From NCBI GenBank assembly GCA_027704905.1, contig CM051018.1, forward strand, positions 21,269,642 through 21,333,641: 64,000 bases of DNA, in the 5' to 3' direction. The position numbers and the translations under genes were made by a program. Under the pieces are notes generated by a model. It saw nothing but the letters and a program-made list of their open reading frames with translations. It ran no database searches and was not told where the DNA came from. Source of the DNA: Muraenolepis orangiensis. Its lineage: Eukaryota; Chordata; Actinopteri; Gadiformes; Muraenolepididae. This document shows, piece by piece, positions 1 to 13,629 of the stretch (position 1 is its first letter; each line of letters opens with the position of its first letter).

Positions 1-729
1 GAAGGGTTTGGGGTTTGTGGGGTTTGGGGTTTATTACCCATGGTAATATCATCTCTAGGGGTTTACTGTATGTGCAGCACTTCCCAAAGTCACAACGGAT
101 TCAGGTACGTATGTGTGAACGCATCCAGGTCAGCTTTTTGCCTTTGAGTGAGCCCAGATTCAGCCACACGGCACACATGTGCTGTTTGTCTTTTTAACTG
201 TCCCCTGCAGACACAGAGCAATAAAGGACGACAGTGCACTAGACACGGGGAAGCGGGCTGTCGGTCATGCCCGCACATGACCCGCAAAGACAATCAATCA
301 CCGCGTGAACGAGCCAACGGAAATATGATGTAGCCTACAGTCGCATTGGAATGCACACAGAAACGGCGTCAGTGTTTTTACACTTGAAGTCTGTCAGCGT
401 GGCCTTCTCTGGGACATTATTTTGGGTTTTGCATCAGACCAAACAAACATCAAAGTAACTAATGTTTTGCATATGGAGTTCCTTGTTTAAAAGTTGGTTG
501 TCACAGGCAATAACATTTGAGTACAAGCTGGGGTTGCCATCATCCCCAATTAAATGTATTACTCATGTTTTTATCCTGCTCATAAACATAGTCTGCCGTA
601 GATAATCCAAAAGGACATTAAAACGTCAGACTTGTAGCATGGTTGCAGTGGCTTGCAGCATCCATCCATCTATGGTATATAAATGATTGTATTAAAGAAT
701 TACTTTTCCCTTGGAAATTAGGGTTTTCA
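1..729. other. Intergenic, no supported gene
   Basis: A G/T-rich start (GGGGTTTGG repeated) followed by unremarkable AT-rich sequence. Short open frames here show no recognisable protein. Confidence 0.5.
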
Positions 730-1060
730 TCCTAGGAGTGCTGCCACTATCAAACCATTTTCATCCATATTACATTACGCTAACATACACGATCATACTT
801 TGCTGGACATTCTGGACTCATTAAAGCTAATGCACTGTTCTTCACTGCACTGCACTGTATTCATGATGCTGCTGCTGCACTATTGGTTTTAAATGCTTTT
901 TGCACAATTCAATAGATATATTGTATAACGTATATATCATCCATCAGTCACTGTATTGTTCTTTTATTTCATTGTATTGTGTATTTTTATAGTATAGTGT
1001 TTTAGGAAATTCATACTGCGGCAGGGAATTGGGAGTGAGCGTTCCATTGTACTGGCAAAT
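730..1060 (+). mobile_element. Copy of dispersed repeat family ending in AAGCATTCCATTGTACTT
   Basis: Contains the ordered blocks AGGAGTGCTGCCACTATCA, CTGGACTCATTA, GCACTGTATTCATGATGCTG, TTTTTGCACAATTCAA, CATCCATCAGTCACT and TTCCATTGTACT. The same blocks recur at 9514-9720, 41445-41762 and 52785-53030. Probably the 3' end of a non-LTR retroelement; no coding is retained here. Confidence 0.65.
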
Positions 1061-1114
1061 CAAAAATATTTTCATAAAATTGGCCTGTCTATGCAGTACA
1101 AAGGCACAACACAA

Positions 1115-1570
1115 ATATAAATTGGTGCTACATGACCAGAGAACAACGGTTAGAACAACAGCCCTAGAGAACTGGTGCTACATGACCAGAGAACAACAGT
1201 TAGAACAACAGCCCTAGAGAACTGGTGCTACATGACCAGAGAACAACAGCCCTAGAGAACTGGTGCTACATGACCAGAGAACAACAGTTAGAACAACAGC
1301 CCTAGAGAACTGGTGCTACATGACCAGAGAACAACAGTTAGAACAACAGCCCTAGAGAACTGGTGCTACATGACCAGAGAACAACAGTTGGAACAACAGC
1401 CCTAGAGAACTGGTGCTACATGACCAGAGAACAACAGTTGGAACAGCCCTAGAGAACTGGTGCTACATGACCAGAGAACAACAGCCCTAGAGAACTGGTG
1501 CTACATGACCAGAGAACAACAGCCCTAGAGAACTGGTGCTACATGACCAGAGAACAACAGTTGAAACGGC
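1115..1570 (+). repeat. Minisatellite, about 51-bp unit with shorter variants
   Basis: Units of CTGGTGCTACATGACCAGAG followed by AACAACAGTTAGAACAACAG and CCCTAGAGAA. Some copies lack the middle block and are about 36 bp, so long and short units alternate. About ten copies, with only small differences. Confidence 0.9.
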
Positions 1571-2000
1571 AAAAGTCCGCTGGATGGTGCGAAACGACGC
1601 AAAGCGGGCCTCCCAGCTGACTTTTGCTGGCAAAACAAATAGCAAAACTGAATGCTGGTCAAATGGAGAGGAATAGACCCATTGTCCATTCTCATTGTCT
1701 ACCCACTGGCACAAACATGAAAAAAAAACCTGGCAAATTATTCCTTTAAAGGATAACTTCTGTATTTTTCAACCTGGCCCTCTTCTCCCCATCATTTGGG
1801 ATGGAAGTGACTAATTAGAGTATTGAGCAAGTGTGCTTCAGCCATCAGCCGGGAAACGGGCTGCAATGTAACCCTTTGTAACCCCAAAAAGTAGTACCAA
1901 AAGGGTGTTTTTGCTGATAGATAGTTATTATTACCATAAGTGTCTGACACAGAATTAAAGAAAGGATCCTTTCTGAGAAATACAAGTTTTTCTTTACCTT

Positions 2001-2023
2001 GGGGGGGGGGGGGGGGGGGGGGG
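2001..2023. repeat. Poly-G tract (23 G) in a GC-rich patch
   Basis: An uninterrupted G run followed by GGGCGGGGCC and several GGCGGG boxes to about 2100. It heads a GC- and CpG-rich patch extending to about 2580. Confidence 0.9.
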
Positions 2024-2024
2024 C

Positions 2025-2580
2025 CTGAGTGGGCGGGGCCAGAGGGCGGCTGGCGGGGCGGTGCAGGTGGGTGGGGGCGTGCCGGTTCATCGCCGGGTGA
2101 GCTGCAGGCTGCCCTGTGGCGCATTCCTTCCGTCTGCGCGCAGCCAAAACACTTGATGAAAAGTGAAAGTGCAGCGAAGAGTGCTGTGCTTTCAGGAGAG
2201 CGATGCGCTGTTCGTCTGTCATCCCGCTCTCAACTCACTCACCCCCTCCTCCTCCTCCTCCTCCTCCTCCCCCTCCTCCTCCTCCTCCTCGTCCTCCTCG
2301 TCCTCTCCTTCTCTCTATTCCCATGTTTTCTCTCTCTTCTTTGTGTTGTTTTCCTCTCTCTTCTTATCTGTGTTGCTTGCTCCTCCGCCCAGGGTCCTTC
2401 GTGTGAGGACAGGAGGAGGAGTGCTTAACCTCCACCCTTGGCCTCCCTCAGGTTCATGTCTCAGCGATCGGCCCGGCGAATCAACTCAGACTTCGCCCTT
2501 GCCGGTCCACACGGGAACCAGGGGCCTCCAGCCTTCCGGTTCACGGGGTCGAGGGGAACCCTGACCTCAACGGATGGACT
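2025..2580. other. GC-rich, CpG-rich patch of unknown role
   Basis: GC boxes (GGGCGGGGC) at 2030-2100, a CTC trinucleotide run at 2250-2300, and a CpG-containing stretch at 2453-2580 preceded by a CCTCCCTCAG acceptor-like motif. It could be a promoter island or hold an exon of an unrecognised gene. The frames give no protein I know. Confidence 0.35.
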
Positions 2581-4152
<1,572 letters not shown>

Positions 4153-4807
4153 TAAAAGCACTATAAAGATGCTAAAACATTAGGTTTACTTTTATAGATT
4201 AAATAACAAACCATAATAACATACCATAAATGTGTTGAAATGGAAAATAAACATAATAATAAAATAAATAAAATAAAATAAAATATGGTGCTATTTAAAA
4301 AAAATTGAATAGACAAATAATAATAAAATAATATATATATATATATATGCAAACAGAGCTTTTAGAAAGGTGCTGAGTATGGCTTTTTCGTATATGTAGC
4401 ATTACCCACTATGTATGAGTAAATACTATTTAAAATTACAAAAATAAAGAAGCAAGGTCAAAGATTTATTAGACAGACCCTCACCTAACAGCACGCACCT
4501 AAGCCTATAGATAATTCCTAGATTTTGACATGTTTAGATATTCAATGCGAAACTAATTCAAACGCACTCAAGCAGCTACATGCTACTAAAAACTAGGTGA
4601 CATGCAAGAAATCCACATCAAAGAACACACGATCAAACACACCGTTGTGATAGACATGCAAAAAAAGAACACTTCACTCGAGCCTACTACCAGCTCAATT
4701 ACCTGCTTGAAACCTACACTAGTGCTTGGCTCAGGTTTACAAATATACAAACACAAAATAAAACCATAAAAACAGCATTCAACCATGAAAACGGCACACA
4801 ACCATGA

Positions 4808-6095
4808 AAACAGCAGCTGAAAGAAGAGCAGGTACACGTAGGTAAAGACATTGAGGCACCGCCAGGAGACGCGGACTCCACACAGGACCGCGTCGGAGGA
4901 GAGAACGGTGCCGGTGATGGGGTGGGCCCCAAGAGGTCATGGTTTGTGACCCAGCGTCTTGGGAAAAAGACCAAAAGGGAAGTGGGTCTCTGTTGATGTC
5001 GAGGTGGTAAATGGACATTTATATAGCGCTTTTCTAACCAATGGTTACTCAAAGCGCTTTACAAGTCATGCCTCACATTCACCCATTCCCATTCAGAGTC
5101 AGTCATGCAAGGAGACAGCCAGCACGTCAGGAGCAGTTAGGGTTAGGGTGTCTTGCTCAAGGACACCTCGACAGCTTTTGCTAGGTGGTCACAGACTGCG
5201 ATGGCCAGCAGCCACTCACCACAGAGAAGGAGGACCCAGAGGAGGCGGAGACCACCGGTGGAAGGGCCAAGAAGAGACACGTGTCTGCTACCCAAGAACC
5301 AGAACCGACTGAGCTTTTCCTGAAGAAAAACAAGCCTTTGATGAAACCCATCACCCCCAATTTCAAGAAGCTCAACAAGGCCCTTTTCAAGAAGATAGAG
5401 TCTATCGACTTGTACGTCCAGAGGAAGACTGAAAAGATGGAGGCATTAAACACCTCCGCCCAGGACCCTGAAGCTGCTTTCAGAGAAAATTCTGCCGAAG
5501 GCCGCTGATAGCAAATCCCAACTGTGAAGCGCTCCCGGGCCTCTCTGATGAGCCCTGCGACCCCGACCAAGCCGCTCCCTGCCATGGACAAGCAGCAGGC
5601 CAGTATAGCCGTCCAGAGAGAGGCTTCCTTCAGGCCCTCCGTTCTGTCCACACGCAGGGTCAACTTTCGGTTCTCTGAAGCGACTCATGACAACGGACCC
5701 AATAAGTCTCTGATGAAGACCCCGGCCCGCTTGTCCACCCCCCCTCTGCGTGGCCCAGAGCACCCCGGGGAGACAGAAAGGAACAGGCTTTTGTTTTCAC
5801 CGGGAACACAAGTTTCTTCGCCCACCCCCCCCGGGATCAACCACAAGCCTAGCTTCAACCTGAAGGCCGGCCTGTCCAAGACTCTCTCCTATACAAGCCT
5901 CCACAAAGGCAAGCTGAAGCCCTTTGGAGAGGCTGAGTTAACACAACGGTTAACTCCTCGATGGTTCAGTCGCAACCAGAAGAATGACTAGCAGCAGCAG
6001 GTCCGGACCAGGCAGGAGTGGAGGACCAAACTGAAGCAGGAAAGAAAGCAGAAGAAGGAGATTGCGTTGAGCGCCAGGCGAGGACTTGTGACGCC
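4808..6095 (+). pseudogene. nusap1: nusap1 processed pseudogene (retrocopy)
   Basis: Intronless copy of nucleolar and spindle-associated protein 1, a microtubule-bundling protein. From 5185 the frame reads PITPNFKKLNKALFKKIESI, FRFSEATHDNGPNKSLMKTP, FNLKAGLSKTLSYTSLHKGK and, after a stop, WRTKLKQERKQKKEIALSAR. These align in order with human NUSAP1, including the conserved HKGKLKPWG box and the C-terminal charged helix ending RRGL. Disablements: adjacent stops TGA and TAG at 5506-5511, TAG at 5989-5991, and an inserted repeat at 5009-5182. The frame is otherwise unbroken for about 900 bp. The 5' part (about 4808-5000, KQQLKEEQ to VTQRLGKKTK) is weaker and needs a frameshift near 4970. The region before about 4805 is not recognisable. 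Absence of introns over regions split by introns in vertebrate NUSAP1 indicates retrotransposition. Confidence 0.85.
5009..5182 (+). mobile_element. 174-bp SINE/MITE-like insertion in the nusap1 retrocopy, 7-bp TSD
   Basis: Starts AAATGGACATTTATATAGCG and contains CAAAGCGCTTTACA, a motif common in fish short repeats, then the segment TTAGGGTGTCTTGCTCAAGG also seen in other copies here (36908-36940, and reversed at 16930-16960). It is flanked by AGGTGGT at 5002-5008 and 5183-5189. Removing the insert plus one duplicate restores continuous reading across the site, which fixes insertion after retrocopy formation. Confidence 0.75.
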
Positions 6096-6220
6096 GCTTC
6101 CTTTTTGGAAACTACAGATCTTTACAAGCACGTTGGTTTCTTAAATATTTGTCTTTGTCTGTCCGTACTGGACACCTCAATCTCCTTTTTTATGCTACAT
6201 TGAGGAAACTGCGGAAGAAA

Positions 6221-6655
6221 CTGTCACGGATTAGGTTAGGACCCAAATGCACACTGACACCAACGACAGTTTGTGATATTAATTATAATATCACACAGAC
6301 AGGGGCAGGCAGGTGATCAGGAACCAGGCAGGGCAGACGAACCAGGCAGGGACAGGCGGAAGCGTAAATCGGGGACAGGCAGAGGATCAGGAACAGGAAT
6401 CAGAACTGGTAAGCGCTGGAATGTCTTCATACCCAGGAACAATCTGGCCCCGTGTGAGTATGCGGGGGTAGGCTTAAATATTAACGTTAATAATGACCCG
6501 CGCTGCAGCTGCGGGTGAGAATTAACAAGGGGGGCGTGGCTATCCAGTAGTGCGTAGTGGGAGCGAGGAGACAGGAATGTAGAACGCTATAAGGGGGCGT
6601 GGCTATTCGGGCGAGTGCTGTAGAAGCGAGGAGGCAGGAGTGCGAACTGTGACAG
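6221..6655. mobile_element. 435-bp element with CTGTCAC/GTGACAG terminal inverted repeats
   Basis: Begins CTGTCACGGATTAGG and ends CGAACTGTGACAG, with an interior rich in GGCAGG, GGGACAGG and AGGATCAGGAACC pieces. This fits a non-autonomous fish repeat family. It contains no transposase coding. It sits in or just after the nusap1 retrocopy 3' UTR. The 4-base flanks (GAAA/AAAC) do not give a clear target duplication. Confidence 0.55.
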
Positions 6656-6659
6656 AAAC

Positions 6660-8450
6660 AAATCGTTTTAGTTTAGTGTGTTTTTTGTATGTCATTGGCG
6701 AGAAAGAAGATGCAGCTTTTGATGTCATGCACATTTGTATGTCTAGACGCCACCTGGCTGTGAAAGTCTTTGATTCTCTGTTGTAAGGGCTTGGATCTGT
6801 TCATGGAGGGCCTGCCACTCCTCCTCCTCCATTTATAAATGCCAGACCTTCAGTCCTCCACAGAGAAGTCTAGTCCTCTAGTTCGTGGTTCACCAGAAGC
6901 AGTAGGACCCCAGACAAGGAGAAGGGTCCTTGCTAATGCCTGCGTATAAGTACATGCTGTTGTGGGTGTGCGGCTTAATCAATGACCTTGATTACCTACA
7001 CCTGTCCTAGGTAATCAGGTCCCTGGGGCTAAATATATATATCTATATATATAATATTATGAATGTGAATAATTTCCTTAATTTCCCTCGGGATAAATAA
7101 AGTCTCTTGAATCTTGAATCTTGAATCATCTTAAATTTGTTGACAGGTCCAACATTGTGTTTATCTCTGTGTTAAGATGTCTGGCGTTTGGTTTACGCTT
7201 CTAACAAGGCTTGTATAAGTATAAGGATGTTGCTAGTGTAAGGATGTTGGTACCACGTTCGAGAGCCGCCGGCCAGTTGCCCAATCCAATCCAACCAAAG
7301 TGCTCAGTGACAAAAGTAGGAGCCCAGGGAGGGTGAACATTGGTTCAGCCTTTTTGCTCTACCACAAAAGATTCCTCCCATGACACATGAAACCATTTGA
7401 GCCCATTTAACCACATGAAGCCAATGCAACACTCCAGGGCTGGGCTGGGACGGGAGAAGACTCAGCAGGGACAAGTACTGGTACATTGAACCAGGTGTAC
7501 TGTGTGTCTTTGGCACAAGAAACGAACATATAAGGAAATGCGAAAACAGGGATCAGCGGCATAGTCGTAAAATGTAATCGTAAAAATCTGAACTGATTTA
7601 TAAGACTAACATAAGACTATTTATGTTAGAGGAGAATCACACCTTTGGATCGGGGTCAAGAATACCCTGTCAGAAAATAAATAACATTCCATCCGTGTTT
7701 CCTGTTTGAGTCCCAGCTGACATGTGCAAACAAGGCCAGATGCCATCCTACGTATCCTCCACATGTCTCAAAGCACCAAATACCACCAGCCTCAAACAGC
7801 CAACCAACAGCAGGTGCCACAGTGTCGCCATTTGTGAGCAGACGGGTATAACATCAGCTGGTGACACACGTCGTCTTGGGACACTTCTGTCCCTTTGACA
7901 TCTGTGGGCTCTGCCGGGCTTGTTTTAGCGGGCATGGAATAGTAATGGTAATATATATGATTATAATATAATTAAAAGCAATTACCTTGGCATTACCTGG
8001 CAACCGCAGACCCGCACATCAGGTGCAGACGAATAAATGAGCGAGTGTGAGTAAATCAGAACGGATCGTAACACGCCGATGTGCAGCTGTCTTTACTATG
8101 TCATTATCCTGCCAGTAATAATCCATTTTATTATAAGAAGATGCTTTCCTCACCTCGTTAGGCCTTGACTTGAGGATTATGATAGAGAAGAGAAGCGGTT
8201 TCTTTTCTTTCTTTCTTTTTTTTTACTCTGCTTTGCATTCAAGCCTTGTTTACTTTGGACTTTTACATTTACCAGCCAAGAATATCAAGTAAATTGCGTG
8301 TCCTTTTTATTATTTTTAACTATGTTTGCAAACAACATGAATAAATACGCTTTCCTGCTTCCATAAAACTTCAACGGCTCCATTAATTCAAGGGGCCTTA
8401 AATCTGCTTACACATCTGGTGTTTTTTCAACCTAACCTCACGTTCATACC
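6660..8450. other. Intergenic, no supported gene
   Basis: Apart from the retroelement tail at 7030-7130, no coding exon, RNA gene or clear repeat was recognised. Confidence 0.5.
7030..7130 (+). mobile_element. 3' tail of a non-LTR retroelement
   Basis: AATTTCCCTCGGGATAAATA AAG-type end followed by three copies of TCTTGAA, the usual 3' end pattern of fish LINE/SINE families that terminate in short tandem repeats. Only the tail is recognisable. Confidence 0.5.
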
Positions 8451-8453
8451 TAG

Positions 8454-8491
<38 letters not shown>

Positions 8492-8507
8492 CCATCACCA
8501 TCATCAT
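8454..8507. repeat. (CAT)n trinucleotide array
   Basis: About 18 copies of ATC/CAT with two CAC variants. Confidence 0.9.
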
Positions 8508-8909
8508 CGCACAGCAAGAGGGAGGGGTCACTTCCGTGTGGGAGATCCGATGGGAAAATAGGGTCTTGTTTTTAGTCGTGGTTTTTAATAAACATTCCCC
8601 GGGGGCTTTCTTTGAACTAAATCCAGAAAGACATTAATGACGACCAGCCTGAACATCATCCCCTTCCTTCAGACCTCCCCTTCCACCTTGTGTACCATGT
8701 GACACGTCACAAGGTACACACAGTACATACATGCAGTTCTGGAGGAACAGCTGGGTGATGGCTGAACACGTGTGAGTAGTTGTATCACCACCATGTCCTA
8801 AACAGCCGTGGTCCGACTTGGCTACAGGCCCAGACCTCGTCTCCAAGACACCCCTTTCATCTCCGGGAACATCTCAACAGTGTCTCAGCACAGCACGCCA
8901 CTGTGGTGA

Positions 8910-9025
8910 ATAACACACACACACACACACTCTCGCGCACACTCACACACACACACACTCGCGCACACACACACACGTGCACACAGACACACACAAACGC
9001 AGCCACGCACACACACACACAAACG

Positions 9026-9061
<36 letters not shown>

Positions 9062-9090
9062 CACACACAAACGCAAACACACACACAGAC
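8910..9090. repeat. Interrupted CA-rich array
   Basis: CA repeats broken by TCTCGCG, ACGC and AAACGC units, indicating an old microsatellite. Confidence 0.85.
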
Positions 9091-9513
9091 AGCAACATCA
9101 AAACGGACATGCACAACACCGCCACGATTCGTGTCATCCTTTCATTTTCCTACCATAACTGCCAGCCCTTACATCACTTTATTCCCCTTCACAATCATTT
9201 ATGGAGCCTCGAGGGCCTCTGCATTGGAGCGGAAAAAAGTGAGGAGAAAATACGTCCTCTCTTCCCATCTGTTGCCATGGAAAGTGTGAGTGTTGTGAGA
9301 TGGATGTTTCCCACCGCCGCCTACACCTCTCGTCAGACAGAGGTCTCCTTATGCTCACCGTCCCACCACACCCTTACACACACCTTAACCTGGGGGTTTA
9401 GCGTGAGTGGAGGTGACTGGTCTCCTGGAGGTGTCTCCATGGCTTATTCACATAAAGAGCCTTTTTTAACAACGGTGCAAAGTGATCCACAGGCAGTGAG
9501 CCTACTGAACTGC

Positions 9514-9720
9514 TAGGAGTGCTGCCACTATCATAACATTGTCATTAACGTTACACATATCATTAACATTGTTTCTGCACTGTATTCATGATGCTGCTGC
9601 ACTACTTACTGGCACTTTAAACGGCTTTTTAAATGCACAATTGAACGTGTGTGTACTTATCATCCATCAGTCATTTTTATTGTGTATAGTATTTTTATAG
9701 TATTCGAATCTTGAACGTCA
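9514..9720 (+). mobile_element. Second copy of the dispersed CCATTGTACTT family (5' and middle blocks)
   Basis: Shares AGGAGTGCTGCCACTATCA, TGTATTCATGATGCTGCTGC, GGCACTTTAAA, TCATCCATCAGTCA and TTTTTATAGTATT with the copies at 730 and 41445; the 3' end is truncated and runs into TCGAATCTTGAA. Confidence 0.6.
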
Positions 9721-10933
9721 CGGACGAACATACATACAATCACAATTGGCCACGGTGCACTTTTGAATTGCGTGGTAAAGACAGACAGCAGATGGCAGCC
9801 GGTTGAGGGCGGTCCTCGAGTGTGTGGATGTACGACCTTAAACGCTTTAACGGGGTTTAACGGGGGAGACATAGAGATACCGTTGAATACGGGAAGGAAG
9901 CATCATGGCTACCGTTTATAAAGCCGCATTGGCCCTTTGGAGAATCCTCTTCCGAGGCCTCTGTAATTACTGATAAGCGTTCATTGGCTTTTTGCCTGGT
10001 AATTGGCATGGTGTCCGTGCCTGTAGGTCATAGGATCTGCAACCCAATGTCAACCCTGTGTTTAGAAGCTTTAACTAAAAGAGCATCTGTGGCCTTCCAG
10101 ACATTTATTTTGCCACCAAGAAGAACAAGAAGAAGAAGAAGCAGTGAGTAAATATAGCTTCTGTTGTGGATTCCGAAATTCTTAAAAGAATTGGACTCGA
10201 ATGGCTCCTTATACTCCGTGTACATGAATGGACATGAACACATGATCCATATTCTCATCCATCCATCATGATGACGGATGGATGGCGAATGGATCATGAA
10301 TAATAATCGTTGGGCGATCTGTCAAAATGAGATGAGAGGATTGTATGGGTCTCTATGGGAGGGAGTCTTAAAGGATGAGTCATAGTGCCTCAGCCACCTG
10401 TTTGAGTCCCCATCGGGCCTTCACATAGATGTGCATCTACTCATCTCTACTGTGTTGCCTTTATGATCAACAATACAGTCCCAAATAGGCTCTGCAGGGG
10501 AACTGCTTTGTATTCCATTGGTGCTGAAAATACTCATCAGCATTCTAACTTATTTCAATCTTTTGGACCCACCTGTTCTGTAAAGCCCACTGAAATACTC
10601 ACTAAACATAGAACACATACGGTTTGGGCAGGTATTTAAACCAGCCCCATGCCAGGTGTGGTGCAGCTGGGTGGTAAACATGGATGTGTGCTCTTTAAGA
10701 TCTCCGATCTCACTTAACCATATCTCCTCTTACGTAAACGTGAAAAGAAATACAAATAAAAAATTGAAAAACACTTGATTATACTCTCATCAGGCATGAT
10801 CTTTTTAAAGCAGGGAAGTAATGTGTTGTCATGTCTTGTCCCTTGGCATCTATTGGCCCCGAACAAACAAACCATTGTGTCTTTAGCCAGCCTGCCCAGA
10901 CACTCAGTACACCTCACTAATGTTTCTGTGACA

Positions 10934-11031
10934 GATGAACTGACCGGAGACCTGTCTCCGGTCAGTTCATCTGACCTGAGACAGGTCTCAGGTCAGTTCA
11001 TCTGACCTGAGACCTGTCTCCGGTCAGTTCA
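10934..11031. repeat. Cluster of near-perfect hairpins (cruciform-forming)
   Basis: GATGAACTGACCGGAGAC, a 2-base spacer CT, then its exact reverse complement ending at 10971. Directly after come CTGACCTGAGAC and its complement, then a further copy of the right arm ending at 11031. The arms share CTGACC...GAGAC and GTCTC...GGTCAG, so several alternative stem-loops are possible. Confidence 0.9.
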
Positions 11032-11640
11032 TCTGACTCGAACGACTCGGACAGATACACCTTCGGCCTCGTCACCTCGTCTCCCGATTCCTCTGTAACT
11101 ACACCACCCCTAAACAGGCAAACCATCACGGGTCTGTCTCCCCCCCCCAGTGACCTGGGAGGGTGTCGGGACAGCTGAGAAACGTCCCCGTGTTGAACAT
11201 GGTCACGCTCCTTAAAGGGATTACCAAAGCTGGTTTGATCCGTTGTGACAGTTTCAAGACTTGGTGTCGCCAGAGGGGGGGGAGGGGGACGGCCAGAGGG
11301 GGGCAGGTGGACTGTTTTGTATAGTATAAGTGTAGTACCAAGTATTCCAGTATATATTGGTCAATTGTAGGGAATTCAGACCGCGGGAGAGAATGGGGAG
11401 TAAGCATTCCATTCATCAGACATGAGGATGGGTTTAAGCAGCCTCGGCTCTTAGCTTCCCAAACTCCAAGCCTCCAGAAGGCATGAGGACAATTTCCTGT
11501 GCACAGCGTGGACGCGTAGGGCTGTTCCACCCATGGCCAGCAGGGCGCTTACAGAGCTGGCAGCTCTCCTCTGGTCAGGCCTCTGGTTAGAACCACAGGC
11601 CACAGTCTCCTCCTGTCACAACCGGAGGCTAGTGGTTACA

Positions 11641-11680
11641 GAAGAAGAAGAAAAAGAAAAAGAAGAAGAAGAAGAAGAAT
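11641..11680. repeat. (GAA)n-like array
   Basis: About 13 copies of AGA/GAA with AAA variants; a purine-only tract. Confidence 0.85.
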
Positions 11681-11689
11681 AATCTCTTT

Positions 11690-13110
11690 GGAAACTAAAG
11701 CACTCAAGTGCTTCACTGAACTAAAGAGAAAATGGTTCCACCATCTTCTTTTGTTTCCCCCCTGGGTCAATACTTTGGCGAATCCTCGTCTCACGTCAAC
11801 GTCTCTTTAGACTCTCGCTGTTTATTTGGTACGGAAGTTGCTTGTCATCCGTCCAAAGTCTCTCTCCTTGTGGAGAACATGGCCCCCGCGGGCCCCCCTG
11901 CAGGGGACAGACATGTACAGTCTTCTGCCTTAATGTGGCCCTTCTTACATAAGCTACCTGCTAAAGCAAACAGGCCTGCTGGGGGAAGCGGGGACTCGGT
12001 CAGTGTGCCTACATAAATGTTTGCATGTGGTTCTCTGCCAAAGAAATTAAGCTACAAAACCAATCCACCGGTTTTCTGTATACGGAGCCTTCTGTCCACC
12101 GGCGTTTAAATGCTAAACGCCGCTTAAGCTGCTCTGCACAATGGGGCCAGCTGAACAAAAATACATCTGCAAGCCATTCATGGGCGAGAAATAAATGCAT
12201 TGGGGTTCATGCCTTACGCTTATTTGTGTTTATGTTTATTTAATTGAGCGTAAATTCGAAAAATTCTATCTTTTGCCTGCAAAGCTTTTGGTCACTGCAC
12301 CCAGCAATGTGCTTTCCAATATTGTTAAATGAAGCGGATTTGCTCCTTAGGGCAGTGTTAGAGCAGAGTCTCGGCCTGTCAAGGGTGGGAAGTGCTTTGG
12401 TGTAAGCAAAAAAGAAAAAAAAAAAGCTAAACACAGACGGCTCTTTGTACCGGCCGGTTAAGTACGTGTATGAACTGTGGTCAACACTGATGACTCTCAG
12501 CAGCCCTTTCCTCGCCCCGAGAATTTCTTGAACCTCAGAGCCGTATTGTCCAGCCTCTGGATCTGCATAAGCAGACCAGCCCAGCGGGTTAGACACTTGT
12601 TTCATGTCTCAAAAGTCCATATTTCATCAACCATTATCAAACGGGAGATCGAATGTTCGTTCGTTCGTTTTTTAGGTTTTTTTGCGATCCGTCGGTGTCA
12701 ATACGGCTCCTGCGCTCACTGATCCTCGGTGACACGCAGGTGTGTTGTGGTTCCCTGGGTCTCCCCATGGCTGCTGTCAGGCCCCTTCAATAGGAGGTGT
12801 GAACATGTTTCTCTGCAGGGGGGATAGCGGTTTACAGGCTTGTGTTACTGGAACCGTGCCATCCTCAGGTGTAAAAACCAGCTGCTTGGTCCAGCTCTTG
12901 GTGGAAAGGAAACAATGTTTGTTTAGCGTTAGCTCTCTCTTTTTGCGATTTGTTAAAACCCCGCGCAAATATTGCAACGGTTTGCACATGTAATTGACAT
13001 ATGTGTGTGCAGGACCCCTCCGCTCCCAACACAAATTGCGATGGAAATGTTTAAAAGCGAGCGCTCTACGCCCCCACACAAGCAGTCCCTGTATGCAGAC
13101 TCCCCTCTAA
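11690..13110. other. Intergenic, no supported gene
   Basis: Mixed-composition sequence with overlapping short frames on both strands (about 11732-12722), none of them recognisable as a protein. A small GTTC tetranucleotide run lies at 12654-12668. Confidence 0.45.
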
Positions 13111-13115
13111 GTGAC

Positions 13116-13222
<107 letters not shown>

Positions 13223-13418
13223 CTGCTGTGCTCCATAAGGAGAACCTATGTGGGGACTCCTGCTGTATCTCCTCCCTGAAGAGGGGGGGGGGGGCCCGCA
13301 GACAGCCCCTAACTAACACTAACACACACCTCCATAATGGTATCTGTGTCTGTGGTTTTCCACTTGGGAAAACTGTGAGCCTTTAACCCCTACCCCCATA
13401 ACCCCTAGGCTCCTAGAC

Positions 13419-13622
<204 letters not shown>

Positions 13623-13629
13623 TGAGAGA

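Noticed and set aside
2203..2406. Proline-rich frame
   Set aside because: Encoded by a CTC trinucleotide run; no conserved context.
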